DNA of 64,000 nucleotides from Sorangium cellulosum (GTDB taxonomy: Bacteria; Myxococcota_A; Polyangia; Polyangiales; Polyangiaceae), in assembly GCA_020720045.1 (NCBI GenBank), contig DYPH01000006.1, positions 28,762 to 92,761 on the forward strand, in the 5' to 3' direction. Under the pieces are notes generated by a model. The model had not been told where the DNA came from. It was given only the letters and a program-made list of their open reading frames with translations, and ran no database searches. Positions 8,233-16,253 of the stretch are shown one piece after another. The position numbers were made by a program, and so were the translations under genes. Position 1 is the stretch's first letter. Every line of letters begins with the position of its first letter.

Positions 8233-9330
8233 ATGAAGCCCTTTCCGCCCGCCTTTGACGTCTCGCCCGGTCTGCGGACCGCGCTCGCTTCGGTCTTTGT
8301 GCTTCTCGCCGGCTGCACGACGACGAACGGCTCGTCGAGCGGCAACACGAGTTCGGGGACGACGAGCGGGAACACGAGCTCGGGGAACACGAGTTCGGGC
8401 AATACGAGCTCCGGCAATACGAGTTCCGGGAACACGAGTTCGGGCAATACAAGCTCCGGGAATACGAGTTCCGGGAACACGAGTTCCGGGAATACGAGTT
8501 CCGGTGGCACCGTCGATGCCGGCCCCGTCGACCCGCCGTGGGTTGCGCCCGTCCTCCCCGCCACGAGTGCTGGCTGTGGTGGAAACGCCACGGGGACGAG
8601 CCTTGCCGGGGCGATGAAGGCGACCCCCGCGGGACGCAGCTACCGCATCGTCGTTCCGACGAACTACAATGCCAACAAGGCCTACCCGGTCGTCTTCCTC
8701 TTTCACGGTTGGCAGACGAACGGCACCGACTTCAAATCCTGGTTTGAATTCGAGAAGTACGGCGCGCCGAACGGCCAGGCGATCATCGTGTACCCGGATG
8801 CCATCAATGGCCTTTGGGACCTCTCCGGAGCGAGCGATCTGACGTTCTTCGACGACATGAGCGCCCAGATTCAGGCGACCTACTGCACGAACCCCCAACG
8901 CACCTTCGCCCTCGGGTTCTCGTTTGGCGGCAAATTTATCAATCATCTCGCATGCCACCGCGCCGGGTACGTGCGCGCCGCGAGCATCGGCGACGGGAGC
9001 GGCGGCGAACGGGGCCGGGACGGCTCCTGTGGTCGCCTCCCGATGCTGATTACCCACCGGCCGCCGGACCAGGACGAGCTTTACGCCTGGGGCGAGGAGA
9101 ACGCCGAATATTGGGCCGGGAAGAACGGCTGCTCGTTGAATCAGACCGACGTCCTCGACGCCCAGTACAAATGCAAGGAATTCCAAGGTTGTACCGACCC
9201 GGGGAAGGTCCTCTTCTGTACCGACGACGAAGACAAGTCGAAGATCCCCGGCTACGTGACCTACTGGGATCACACGGTTACTGAGCGTTTCCGCGCGTTG
9301 ACGTGGACCTGGTTCGACACCTTCAAGTGA
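8233..9330 (+). CDS. Lipoprotein esterase of the PHB depolymerase/feruloyl esterase type
   Basis: 365 residues. The lipobox LLAGC puts Cys at ~32. Residues ~35-95 are a low-complexity linker built from NTSSG pentapeptides. The rest is an alpha/beta-hydrolase of the LpqC/polyhydroxybutyrate depolymerase type: oxyanion region VVFLFHGWQTNG, nucleophile Ser in GFSFGG, and a probable catalytic His in YWDHTV near the C-terminus. Several Cys residues (CGGN, CTNP, CGRL, CKEF, CTDP) suggest disulfides, in keeping with surface exposure. The linker probably holds the enzyme away from the membrane. Substrate could be a polyester or a carbohydrate ester. It stands alone, with no operon partner. Confidence 0.82.
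   Translation: MKPFPPAFDVSPGLRTALASVFVLLAGCTTTNGSSSGNTSSGTTSGNTSSGNTSSGNTSSGNTSSGNTSSGNTSSGNTSSGNTSSGNTSSGGTVDAGPVDPPWVAPVLPATSAGCGGNATGTSLAGAMKATPAGRSYRIVVPTNYNANKAYPVVFLFHGWQTNGTDFKSWFEFEKYGAPNGQAIIVYPDAINGLWDLSGASDLTFFDDMSAQIQATYCTNPQRTFALGFSFGGKFINHLACHRAGYVRAASIGDGSGGERGRDGSCGRLPMLITHRPPDQDELYAWGEENAEYWAGKNGCSLNQTDVLDAQYKCKEFQGCTDPGKVLFCTDDEDKSKIPGYVTYWDHTVTERFRALTWTWFDTFK
8371..8505 (+). repeat. Nine tandem 15-bp units encoding NTSSG
   Basis: Nine consecutive 15-bp units of the pattern AAYACRAGYTCSGGN run in phase without interruption. Each encodes Asn-Thr-Ser-Ser-Gly in the esterase linker. The units differ mainly at synonymous third positions (AAC/AAT, AGT/AGC, GGC/GGG). The array therefore looks old enough to have diverged while keeping its peptide. 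A few looser copies precede it from about 8329. Unit number could vary between strains by slippage, changing linker length by five residues at a time. Confidence 0.95.
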
Positions 9331-9440
9331 ACGCAAGCGAGCTGTGACCTTGGAACGCCGCTGCGACTCTTCGTCGCGGCGGCGTTCGCGTCCTTGCTTC
9401 CGCGGCGCGCTTCTCTACAGTTACGCCGCCGCGGCCCACT

Positions 9441-9920
9441 ATGCTCCCCCCTCCGCCCGCTCTTCTCGATTTCTACCGTGCCGAAGCTCCCGAATTTCAA
9501 GGGAAGCTGCTTCGCGCCGGCCTTGCGATCGCCGCCGGGGCGACGACGACCCTCGTCGGAAGCCTCTCCCTCTTTTACGGAGTTCCGTCCGGCTTCAAAC
9601 CGGTTTTCGCCGTACTTGGGGCGGCCATTCTCCTCTACGGGCTCATCTGTGGCTTCGTTTCCTTGCCGCGACTTCTCGCCCACGACGCCTTCGTCGGCGT
9701 CCGCCGCGACGCACTGATGGTTTCGTCCGGCACCGGCCCCGCGCTGGTTTTCCCCTGGGACGACATCGCGCGCATCGCCCACGCTGAGGAGCGCCTCGTC
9801 GTCCACTTGCGAGACGGTGCGCCCCACGTCATCGACCAAAAATTCGGCCCGATCCCTGTTTCACACATCGCCCAAAAGCTCGAGTACCTGCGCCGAAAAG
9901 CGGCCATGAACCTGCTTTAA
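9441..9920 (+). CDS. Two-TM membrane protein with cytosolic PH-like tail
   Basis: 159 residues. Two hydrophobic helices sit at about 27-48 and 55-78 with a short loop between them. After these come ~75 residues of beta-rich sequence (LMVSSGTGPALVFPWDDIARIAHAEE, then RLVVHLRDG and IPVSHIAQKLEYLRR). That arrangement, two helices then a small strand-rich domain ending in a helix, recalls bacterial PH-domain membrane proteins. No specific function can be given. The ATG at 9441 follows a short gap after the esterase and is the first start compatible with the helices. Confidence 0.6.
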   Translation: MLPPPPALLDFYRAEAPEFQGKLLRAGLAIAAGATTTLVGSLSLFYGVPSGFKPVFAVLGAAILLYGLICGFVSLPRLLAHDAFVGVRRDALMVSSGTGPALVFPWDDIARIAHAEERLVVHLRDGAPHVIDQKFGPIPVSHIAQKLEYLRRKAAMNLL

Positions 9921-9929
9921 GAGCTCATT

Positions 9930-9946
9930 TGTGGCGTTTTGCCACA
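9930..9946. repeat. Short perfect inverted repeat TGTGGC-N5-GCCACA
   Basis: Six-base arms flank a five-base loop, 9 bp after the stop of the upstream membrane protein. No U-run follows on either strand, so it is a weak terminator at best. It might instead be a protein site upstream of the broken gene at 10005. Confidence 0.4.
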
Positions 9947-10004
9947 TTGACGGAACGCTCGCGTGCGTGAGAGAGGCCCCTTCGAATTTCGAAAGGGAGT
10001 AGTC

Positions 10005-10432
10005 ATGCGAGCTTTTTTGTTGGTCGGCGTTGCGGCGTGTGTGGCGGCTACGTTCGCTACACGTGCGGCGCCGTAAAATGTGTTTTTGAAAATTTTAGGG
10101 TCTCTCGCGAACGGAGCGGCAGAATTGCCTTTGCCAAGGCGTACACCCATGAATTTGACGTGAGCGTCCATGGCGAGCCGACGAGTGTACGATTTTCCGC
10201 AGGTGGGAGAATTATCGTTAGTACAAGATCGGCAGAATTGACCATTGATGGTGCATCATCGATTTCGCGCATCGATCCGACGTACGGACGAATCATGTGC
10301 GTGGATGACGACAATACCATCTACACATTTTCGACCTACCGCTTCGAAGTCTACAAGCACACTCCTGGTCCGATGCGGCAAGGCGTCGTCCCTGACAACG
10401 CCCCCGCCAAGGAATTTGCTGGCGTTCGACGG
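10005..10432 (+). pseudogene. Secreted protein gene interrupted by a frameshift just after the signal peptide
   Basis: The ATG at 10005 has a good ribosome site (GGGAG at 9995-9999) and encodes a textbook signal peptide, MRAFLLVGVAACVAATFATRA. It stops at the TAA at 10074. The +2-related frame opens immediately (VKCVFENFRVSRERSGRIAF...) and stays protein-like for ~120 codons with RFSAGGRIIVSTRS and TIDGASSISRI. One missing base near 10072 would join the two. In that frame the sequence then runs into the opposite-strand lipoprotein gene at 10433 without an obvious natural stop, so the 3' end may be lost too. This stretch is visibly more AT-rich than its neighbours. It is either a decayed gene or a sequencing indel. 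Confidence 0.55.
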
Positions 10433-11374
10433 TCAGGGGGCGCAGGGGCCACCGGCGGCCGCATAGCGCGCGACGCTCTCGTGGCGGTTGGTTTCGACGA
10501 CCGTGTCGCCGTCGAAGATCCAGTAGCGCCCGTAGGCGTCGATCGTCTCGTAGGTCTTCCCGTTGAACAGCGCGTCGAGTTTGTTCTCGAAGGCACAGTC
10601 GGCAGCGTGACCGGCGCAGGGGCCGGCCGCATAGCGGGCAACGTTTGAAAGCGGCTCGCTCGTAATTACTGTATTTCCTTGAAAAATCCAGTAGCGATTG
10701 CCGACGCTCATCGACTCGTAGGGGAGCCCTTGGAAGTCGACGAAGACGCCGGTGTCAAAGCGGCACGCGCCTGCCGCTTGGCCGACGCAGGGGCCTGCTG
10801 CATAGCGCCCGACCGACTCCACCAACGCCCCGCCGACGGGAGCAATCGGAGTCTCTCCGTCGAATCGCCAGTATTTTCCGTAGGCTGTAATCGTTTCCAC
10901 CAACGGAGAGCCCTGAAGCGGCGAGCTGAACGCAACATTATCAAAGCGGCACGTGCCTGCGGCCTTCCCCGCGCACGGGCCCGTCGGCGCCGCGTAGCGC
11001 GCGACGGTGGTGAGATCCTTCGACTCGATCAGCGTATCCCCGTCGAAGATCCAATATTTGCCTTTGGCCGTAAGAGACTCGTAGTTCTTTCCATTGAAAG
11101 GGACGATGACACGCGTATCAAAGCTGCAGCCCGTCGGAACGGTGCCCCCATCGCTGTTCGTCCCGCCGTCGGCGCCGCTGTCGCTCGGAGCCGCGTCGGC
11201 AGCCCCACCGGCATCACTCGGCGGGGGTGTTCCGCCGTCGACCGTCGAACTATCGCTCCCAGTTCCGGCATCTGTAGGGACTTCTGCGGGGCGATCGGCG
11301 CTGTACGAAGAACAGGCGACGACGCCCGCGAGAACCGTGATCGGTGCGAGCCACGCGCGGAGCGAAACGTTCAT
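10433..11374 (-). CDS. Lipoprotein with four Tyr/Trp-rich repeats
   Basis: 313 residues. The ATG at 11374 opens a lipoprotein signal (WLAPITVLAGVVAC), followed by an Asp/Gly/Ser/Ala linker. Four repeats of ~52 residues follow. Each runs C-x-FDT/EN...F-x-G-x-x-YES/T...G-x-YWIFxGDT...VARYAA-GPC. Each repeat carries two Cys, one at the start and one in GPC, so intra-repeat disulfides are likely. The repeat has some resemblance to hemopexin/LamG-like blades, but I do not recognise the family firmly. It should sit on the outer face of a membrane. There is no operon partner within 60 bp. Confidence 0.75.
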   Translation of the reverse strand: MNVSLRAWLAPITVLAGVVACSSYSADRPAEVPTDAGTGSDSSTVDGGTPPPSDAGGAADAAPSDSGADGGTNSDGGTVPTGCSFDTRVIVPFNGKNYESLTAKGKYWIFDGDTLIESKDLTTVARYAAPTGPCAGKAAGTCRFDNVAFSSPLQGSPLVETITAYGKYWRFDGETPIAPVGGALVESVGRYAAGPCVGQAAGACRFDTGVFVDFQGLPYESMSVGNRYWIFQGNTVITSEPLSNVARYAAGPCAGHAADCAFENKLDALFNGKTYETIDAYGRYWIFDGDTVVETNRHESVARYAAAGGPCAP

Positions 11375-11479
11375 GGCTCGCAAGGTACGGGGGGGGCGCC
11401 GGCGCTGTCGAGCATTGCTCGCCTCTACCGCGTCGACCGAGGGATTCGCGTGCAAAAAACAAATCCTATTGTTTGAGCT

Positions 11480-12085
11480 TCAATTGTAAAAGTGCACAAT
11501 TGTTGGGCCGGGATCGACGACCCCCAATGCGACGAGAAGCCCCCAAATCCCGTTCACTACGATCAGCGGCGCGATGGAGCGCGCGACGTGGGGGAGGAGC
11601 ACCTTCCACGACGACGACACCAATGGGGGCGCTGCACGGCGCGCGTCCCGGTAGGCGGCGAGGGCACCGAGGAAGGCTACGTAGGTAAATACGTGATTCC
11701 ATGGACAGAACGGACAAAGCGCCGGGAGCTTCACGAGAAGCATCCAGAAGCGGACCGTGAGTACACTGGCGACCCCCAGCCAGACGGCGAGGGTACGTGC
11801 AAGATGCAGGCGATGTTCCGGGTAACGCCGGAGTCCAACGAACCACCAGTGGGCGGCACCGAGGAAAAAACCGAGCCCAAGGGTGGCGTTCGGCACGAAG
11901 AAGGCCCGCGCCTCTGGCGTCACGAGCACCTGGTCGCAGTCGATGTGAGCCGTCCACGAGCAGAGGCCGGTGTGCGCGACGACCCACGGATCCGGCGCCC
12001 CGTGCAACGCCAGGTATCTCCATGCAAGATACACGCAATCGGCGACGGCGACGAGCAGTGCAAGCTCCAGCGATCTCGGCCTCAT
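11480..12085 (-). CDS. Vitamin K epoxide reductase (VKOR) family membrane protein
   Basis: 201 residues with about five hydrophobic helices. The loop between helices 1 and 2 has the Cys pair GLCSWTAHIDCDQVL, and a later helix starts with the active-site CxxC, LCPFCPWN. Both are diagnostic of bacterial VKOR. These enzymes reoxidise periplasmic thiol oxidants and pass electrons to membrane quinone, driving disulfide formation. No DsbA/thioredoxin partner is fused here. The gene overlaps the stop of the HAD gene (ATGA) and is the last member of the minus-strand operon starting at 15022. Confidence 0.88.
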   Translation of the reverse strand: MRPRSLELALLVAVADCVYLAWRYLALHGAPDPWVVAHTGLCSWTAHIDCDQVLVTPEARAFFVPNATLGLGFFLGAAHWWFVGLRRYPEHRLHLARTLAVWLGVASVLTVRFWMLLVKLPALCPFCPWNHVFTYVAFLGALAAYRDARRAAPPLVSSSWKVLLPHVARSIAPLIVVNGIWGLLVALGVVDPGPTIVHFYN

Positions 12086-12840
12086 CGCGCGGCCGCCGCG
12101 AGAAGAGCCTCAGCCACCGCCCGCGCGCTCGCCGCCCGGGGTACGTCTGTATATTGGCCTTCCCAGTGGCTGAAAGGGTCAATGAGCGCGACGCGAAACC
12201 CAGCCGCTTTCCCGCCTACAATATCGGTAGAGATCATGTCTCCCAGATGAAGCGATTCATCGGCGGCGACCCCGGCACGCGTGAGAGCACGTTCGAAAAA
12301 TACCGGATCCGGCTTGGCGACCCCTTCGAGCCCCGAGTCGAGGACGAAGTCAAAACAGTCGGTATATCCGACGCGGTCTAGGAACAGCGCCAGCATTCCT
12401 TCCGAGTTCGAAGAGACACAGATCTTGATCGATGTATTTCGCCGAAGATCGCGTAGCGCCTCCGGCAAACCCTCCGGGACCGCGCACCAGAGGTTGTGGG
12501 CGACGTGTTCGTTCCAGAGGCGATCGAGGAGCCCGGAGATCGCGTCGCGGGGGACGCCGCAACAGAGGAGCGTCGTGCCGACCATCGCCCCCCAGCCGTC
12601 GGCCCCCGGTTCGTTCTCCGCCACGAAGGGGAATCGATGAAGATCGCCGTTCGCCGCGAGCCGCTTCGCCTGCCCCTCCGTGCGCACCAACATCCGCGCC
12701 GGCGCCCGGTAGCCGGCCGCTTCGACGAGGGTCGACAGGCGCGCATGGTCCAGAAAAATAAGGACATTTCCCGCATCGAGCGAGAGGAGTCGCACCCCTT
12801 CGAGGAGGGCAGGGGCGAGGTTTAGTGTATTTTGCAACAT
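12082..12840 (-). CDS. HAD-superfamily hydrolase
   Basis: 252 residues. The four HAD motifs are visible: LDAGNVLI (motif I), VSSNSE (motif II), KPDPVFFERAL (motif III Lys) and LHLGDMISTDIVGG (motif IV). Motif I has the DxGNV form found in YihX-type phosphatases. A helical cap lies between motifs I and II. It probably dephosphorylates a small metabolite in the cytosol; the substrate cannot be told. It starts 3 bp after the ppGpp synthetase stop and overlaps the VKOR start by 4 bp, so the three are a translational unit. Confidence 0.85.
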   Translation of the reverse strand: MLQNTLNLAPALLEGVRLLSLDAGNVLIFLDHARLSTLVEAAGYRAPARMLVRTEGQAKRLAANGDLHRFPFVAENEPGADGWGAMVGTTLLCCGVPRDAISGLLDRLWNEHVAHNLWCAVPEGLPEALRDLRRNTSIKICVSSNSEGMLALFLDRVGYTDCFDFVLDSGLEGVAKPDPVFFERALTRAGVAADESLHLGDMISTDIVGGKAAGFRVALIDPFSHWEGQYTDVPRAASARAVAEALLAAAAR

Positions 12841-12843
12841 GAC

Positions 12844-13959
12844 CTAGAGGACCTCGCGAAACGCTTCGACGAGCTGGGAGGCGACCCGCTGCGCGGCCCG
12901 TTCGTCGTCGGGATAATCGAGCTCGCGATAGAGCCGCGCTAGCCGCTCCACCTTGTTGATGCCGAGGTTTTCTGCCTCCAACACCGCGACGTGGGCGAGG
13001 AAAAACAGCGAGTAGCCGGCCATCACCTTCGTCATGCGCTCTGGCGAGAGCGACCACTCGGCGGTCGCGAAGGTGAAGTAGGGCTCGACCATCGCGAGGA
13101 TCTCCTTCCGGTAGCGCCGCAGGCCGAGGCGGGCATCGGCGACCGTGGAGATCCCCGACGCATGAAGCATTTTTAGCAAGTATTCCGGGAAGAAAGGCGT
13201 GTCGCCGCAGGGCTTTCCGAGGAGGTCGGCGAGGGCGCGATCCAGGGCGCGTGCCTCCCCGCAGGCGAGGAGTGAGTCGAGGGTGAGCCGATCCAGCGGG
13301 AGCGCGTCGTCGCTCGCGAGGCGGGCCGGCAGCTGGGCGGCATAGCTCTCTAGCTCGCGACGAATCGCGACGAATTCCTGGTCGGCGAGCTCAAGCAGAC
13401 CGGCGAGGCGCTGAAAGCGGCGGCGCACGATGGTCGGCACCGCGGCGGCGGTCTTGTAGCCGAGGTCGTGCTCGATCTCCGCCCAGGCGTGCTCGAGCAT
13501 CGTGCGCACCTGAATCTCGCAGCGAGATAGGTGTGGAGTGCATGCAAGCTCTGAAGCGCGGGCGGCGAGAGCGAGCCGGCAGACGTAGTGGAGTGAGCGG
13601 TAGCCGAAGCGATCGTCGGCCGATGCAGCTCGTTTGTCGACCGAATTAACAAAGTCGACGGGGAGCCGCTCTTCAATCAGAGATCCTACGCGATCAATGC
13701 CATCTTCGAAGTAGGTGATGACCCGCAGGCCGACGAGGTCGGTGACGTCCCAAAGGGCACGATAGGTGCGGTCTGGGCGGGCAAGCTTCCGCGCTAGGCT
13801 CTCCCGGGACTTGACCCGAAAGGTGACCGAATGGACTTTGATCGGCGAATCTGACCCCTTTGGGAGCCAGCTCGAAAGGCGCTCACAAAGGGCCCGCGCC
13901 TGCTCATGAAGGGCAGGCACGACCCGGTCGTATTCGGCAAGGAGGGCGTCGTGGTCCAT
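12844..13959 (-). CDS. RelA/SpoT-domain (p)ppGpp synthetase, single-domain type
   Basis: 371 residues. The synthetase domain covers about 30-215: TDLVGLRVITYF, the ATP/GTP-site segment FGYRSLHYV, and EIQVRTMLEHAWAEIEHDLGYK. There is no N-terminal HD hydrolase and no TGS or ACT domain, so this is a stand-alone synthetase, although longer than typical small alarmone synthetases (200-250 aa). The extra ~150 residues are helical with no recognised motif. It would transfer pyrophosphate from ATP to GTP or GDP. It sits 23 bp after an sdpI-like gene, inside an operon headed by an ArsR repressor. Confidence 0.88.
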   Translation of the reverse strand: MDHDALLAEYDRVVPALHEQARALCERLSSWLPKGSDSPIKVHSVTFRVKSRESLARKLARPDRTYRALWDVTDLVGLRVITYFEDGIDRVGSLIEERLPVDFVNSVDKRAASADDRFGYRSLHYVCRLALAARASELACTPHLSRCEIQVRTMLEHAWAEIEHDLGYKTAAAVPTIVRRRFQRLAGLLELADQEFVAIRRELESYAAQLPARLASDDALPLDRLTLDSLLACGEARALDRALADLLGKPCGDTPFFPEYLLKMLHASGISTVADARLGLRRYRKEILAMVEPYFTFATAEWSLSPERMTKVMAGYSLFFLAHVAVLEAENLGINKVERLARLYRELDYPDDERAAQRVASQLVEAFREVL

Positions 13960-13982
13960 CGCCCCCCTTCTCTAACTGGCTT

Positions 13983-14648
13983 CTAGCGGCGAAGCCCGAG
14001 CAACAACGAAAGAGCGCTCGCCACGAGGACGGCGGCGCCCACCAGCGGCAGCGCCAGACTCGGGGCGAGAAAGGCGCTGACGACTCCAAAAAGTCCCGTG
14101 AGTACGTAGAGATGCCCTGCACGCCTGTGGACGCGCGCCCAGAGTTCCGGGTCGGCGAGCGTCGCCGATGTGCGAATGCCGACGAAGCGATTCCGCGGGA
14201 CCTTCGGGAGGAGGAGCCCGAGAGCGAACAGAAAAATCGCGAGGAGGAGGGCCAGCGGGGCGAGGCTCTTTCCGCCGCCCCCGAGGAGGCCGACGGCGCG
14301 CACAGCCAGGCCGCCGTAGATCGCAACGACGAAGAGGGCGCTGCCATGAAGCGCGGTGGCGACGGGTTTGCCCCCTTCACGTGCGCGCTCGTTCGCAACC
14401 GCCTGCGAATTCTCTGGCGATCGCGCGATTCCGAGGGCGGTGAGCACCGTTGTGAGCACAACGCCAGAGACGCAGAAGGCGGCCCGCGACATCGTGCCGT
14501 TGGGCGTTCCGTCGAGGGCGAAGTGGGTCTCCAGTTCGCCGGGCAAATAGCGGTAGAGTGCAACCATTGCTGCACCAAGCATCGCCGGGAGGAGGAGTGG
14601 TGCAAACCGGGCAGGGGATGGCGCCGGGGAGGACGGGATCGTAAGCAT
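13983..14648 (-). CDS. SdpI/DUF1648-type membrane protein
   Basis: 221 residues, about six membrane helices. The first part matches DUF1648 (a Pro-rich loop after helix 1: RYLPGELETHFALDGTPNG). The second part matches SdpI, with the motif LLPKVPRNRFVGIRTSATLADPELWARVHRRAG. In B. subtilis SdpI gives immunity to the SdpC toxin and titrates the repressor SdpR at the membrane. The ATG at 14648 fits helix 1; the frame stays open far upstream (to 15512), but that part is antisense to the next operon. It follows the sdpR-like gene by 11 bp, matching the sdpRI arrangement. No SdpC-like toxin gene is in the window. Confidence 0.88.
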   Translation of the reverse strand: MLTIPSSPAPSPARFAPLLLPAMLGAAMVALYRYLPGELETHFALDGTPNGTMSRAAFCVSGVVLTTVLTALGIARSPENSQAVANERAREGGKPVATALHGSALFVVAIYGGLAVRAVGLLGGGGKSLAPLALLLAIFLFALGLLLPKVPRNRFVGIRTSATLADPELWARVHRRAGHLYVLTGLFGVVSAFLAPSLALPLVGAAVLVASALSLLLGLRR

Positions 14649-14659
14649 TGAAAATTCCT

Positions 14660-15022
14660 TTACGTAGGACGCTTGGGGCGCCGGTCTGCGGACGGCAGTT
14701 CTCCGGCTGCGTCGCGAGAGACGGCGGGCCCACCAGGACTGGGGCGCGTGCTCGCGAGGTCGAGAATCTCGGCGGCGAGTTCTTCGAGGAGGTTGGTTTG
14801 AAGGGTGTAGACGACACGCGTTCCGCGCCGCTCCGAGCGGACGAGACCCGCCTCTTCGAGGGTGCGGAAGTGGTGGGAGAGCGTCGCTTTGCTGATGGCG
14901 AAGTGCTCGGCGATCTCGCCAGCGCCGAGGGAGCCTTTGCGGAGCAGGCGTAGGATGCCGCGGCGGGTCGGGTCTCCGAGGGCGCGGAACAGATCGGACT
15001 GGGTTTCGTGGGGCGGCGTCAT
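14660..15022 (-). CDS. ArsR-family repressor, SdpR-like
   Basis: 120 residues. The winged helix-turn-helix occupies ~8-85: FRALGDPTRRGILRLLRKG, then GEIAEHFAISKATLSHHFRT as the recognition helix and RRGTRVVYTLQ as the wing. It has no metal-binding Cys cluster, as in SdpR. The C-terminus is a Pro/Arg-rich tail. It heads the operon sdpR-sdpI-synthetase-HAD-VKOR and lies directly downstream of a perfect palindrome (15031-15044), so autorepression is the likely control. By analogy SdpI at the membrane could relieve it; that step is inferred. Confidence 0.88.
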   Translation of the reverse strand: MTPPHETQSDLFRALGDPTRRGILRLLRKGSLGAGEIAEHFAISKATLSHHFRTLEEAGLVRSERRGTRVVYTLQTNLLEELAAEILDLASTRPSPGGPAVSRDAAGELPSADRRPKRPT

Positions 15023-15023
15023 T

Positions 15024-15051
15024 CGATAGGTGTCTAATTAGACATTGATCG
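15024..15051. promoter_or_regulatory. Probable SdpR/ArsR operator
   Basis: The core TGTCTAATTAGACA (15031-15044) is a perfect 14-bp palindrome, with outer CGAT/ATCG arms making a 28-bp imperfect dyad. It ends 2-9 bp upstream of the repressor ATG, close enough to block the promoter or ribosome site. The AT-rich centre stands out from the surrounding high-GC sequence. It faces the sugar operon at 15237 on the other side, about 190 bp away. Confidence 0.7.
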
Positions 15052-15236
15052 AAATGACGCAAGCCGGATTTTCGCCACGGCCGTCCCCCTCGCTGCGCGA
15101 GGACGGATCGTGGCCTCGAACGGGGCCCGCGAATGGCGCACTTGCCCTTTGCAACAGAGGGCGCTGCACAGGTATGGATCGCAGCCTTTCGCGCGGCTCT
15201 TCCGCGCGCGCCCTCAGCCCTTTCCCCGGAGCTTCC

Positions 15237-16253
15237 GTGACCGCCTCCCCCTTCTGGACCTACCGCCCGACCTTCGTCACCGGAGGGACCGGCCTCGTCG
15301 GAAGCTGGCTCGTCCGCCGCCTGGTCGACCTCGGCGCTGACGTCGTCTGCCTCGTCCGCGACTGGGTCCCCGCCAGTGAATTGCTGGCCGGAACGACGAC
15401 CGACGGAAGCGCCAAGCTCGCTGGCAAGGTGCGCATCGTCCGGGGCGACATCCGCGATCAGGCACTGATGGAGCGGGTCCTCGGCGAATACGAAATCGAC
15501 ACCGTCGTTCACCTCGCTGCGCAGACGATCGTCGGAATCGCGAACCGCAATCCGATTTCGACCTTCGAAACCAACATTCAGGGGACGTGGTCGGTCCTCG
15601 AAGCGTGCCGTCGTAGTCCGAAGGTCAAACAGATTGTTGTCGCCTCAAGCGACAAGGCATACGGCGATTGCGACACGCTCCCCTACGACGAATCGACCCC
15701 CCTCGATGGCATCAACCCCTACGATGTGTCGAAGAGCTGTTCAGACCTGCTCACGCGTAGCTACGCGAAAAGCTTTGGACTTCCCGTCGTGACGACCCGT
15801 TGCGGGAACTTCTATGGCGGCGGTGATTTGAACTGGAACCGGATTGTCCCAGGGACGATCCGAAGCGTTCTCAACGGAGAGCGCCCGGTCATTCGCTCGG
15901 ATGGCACGTTTATCCGCGACTATTTCTACGTGGAAGATGGCGCTTACGCATACACGCTGCTCGCGGAAGAACTGGCAAAGAACCCGGAACTTCGCGGTGA
16001 GGCCTATAACTTCTCCAACGAGATCCAGGTCGACGTCCTCAGCCTTGTGAAGAAGATCGGCCAGGCGCTCGGGCGCGACATCGACCCGGACGTCCGCAAC
16101 GAAGCCTCCAACGAAATCCGCCACCAGTATCTTTCCGCGGAGAAAGCCCGGAAAGCCTTCAACTGGAAGCCGCTCTTCACCCTGGAAGAGGGGCTCGCCC
16201 GTACGGCGACTTGGTACAAACAGCATCTCGAATCCAGCAAGAGGTCCTCGTGA
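15237..16253 (+). CDS. rfbG: NAD-dependent sugar-nucleotide 4,6-dehydratase, CDP-glucose type
   Basis: 338 residues from the GTG at 15237, chosen because GGAG lies 6 bp upstream; longer frames start in poor sequence. The Rossmann motif is [11 protein letters not shown]. The catalytic region reads ASSDKAYG, where most dehydratases have a Glu after the Asp; Asp-Lys at this place is typical of CDP-glucose 4,6-dehydratase. YDVSK supplies the Tyr and Lys. [16 protein letters not shown] also follows the RfbG pattern. It would turn CDP-glucose into CDP-4-keto-6-deoxyglucose. The cytidylyltransferase at 19936 in the same operon supports CDP as carrier. The stop overlaps the next start (GTGA). Confidence 0.8.
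   Translation: MTASPFWTYRPTFVTGGTGLVGSWLVRRLVDLGADVVCLVRDWVPASELLAGTTTDGSAKLAGKVRIVRGDIRDQALMERVLGEYEIDTVVHLAAQTIVGIANRNPISTFETNIQGTWSVLEACRRSPKVKQIVVASSDKAYGDCDTLPYDESTPLDGINPYDVSKSCSDLLTRSYAKSFGLPVVTTRCGNFYGGGDLNWNRIVPGTIRSVLNGERPVIRSDGTFIRDYFYVEDGAYAYTLLAEELAKNPELRGEAYNFSNEIQVDVLSLVKKIGQALGRDIDPDVRNEASNEIRHQYLSAEKARKAFNWKPLFTLEEGLARTATWYKQHLESSKRSS

Noticed and set aside
8215..9336. Minus-strand frame with PELVFPELVLP repeats
   Set aside because: It is only the antisense reading of the NTSSG 15-bp array.
9930..9946. Sigma54 promoter at the short dyad
   Set aside because: The GG and GC pairs are too close (6 bases between rather than 10).
14649..15512. Extension of the SdpI frame to 509 aa
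   Set aside because: It crosses the repressor and the start of the sugar operon; the ATG at 14648 already begins the first membrane helix.
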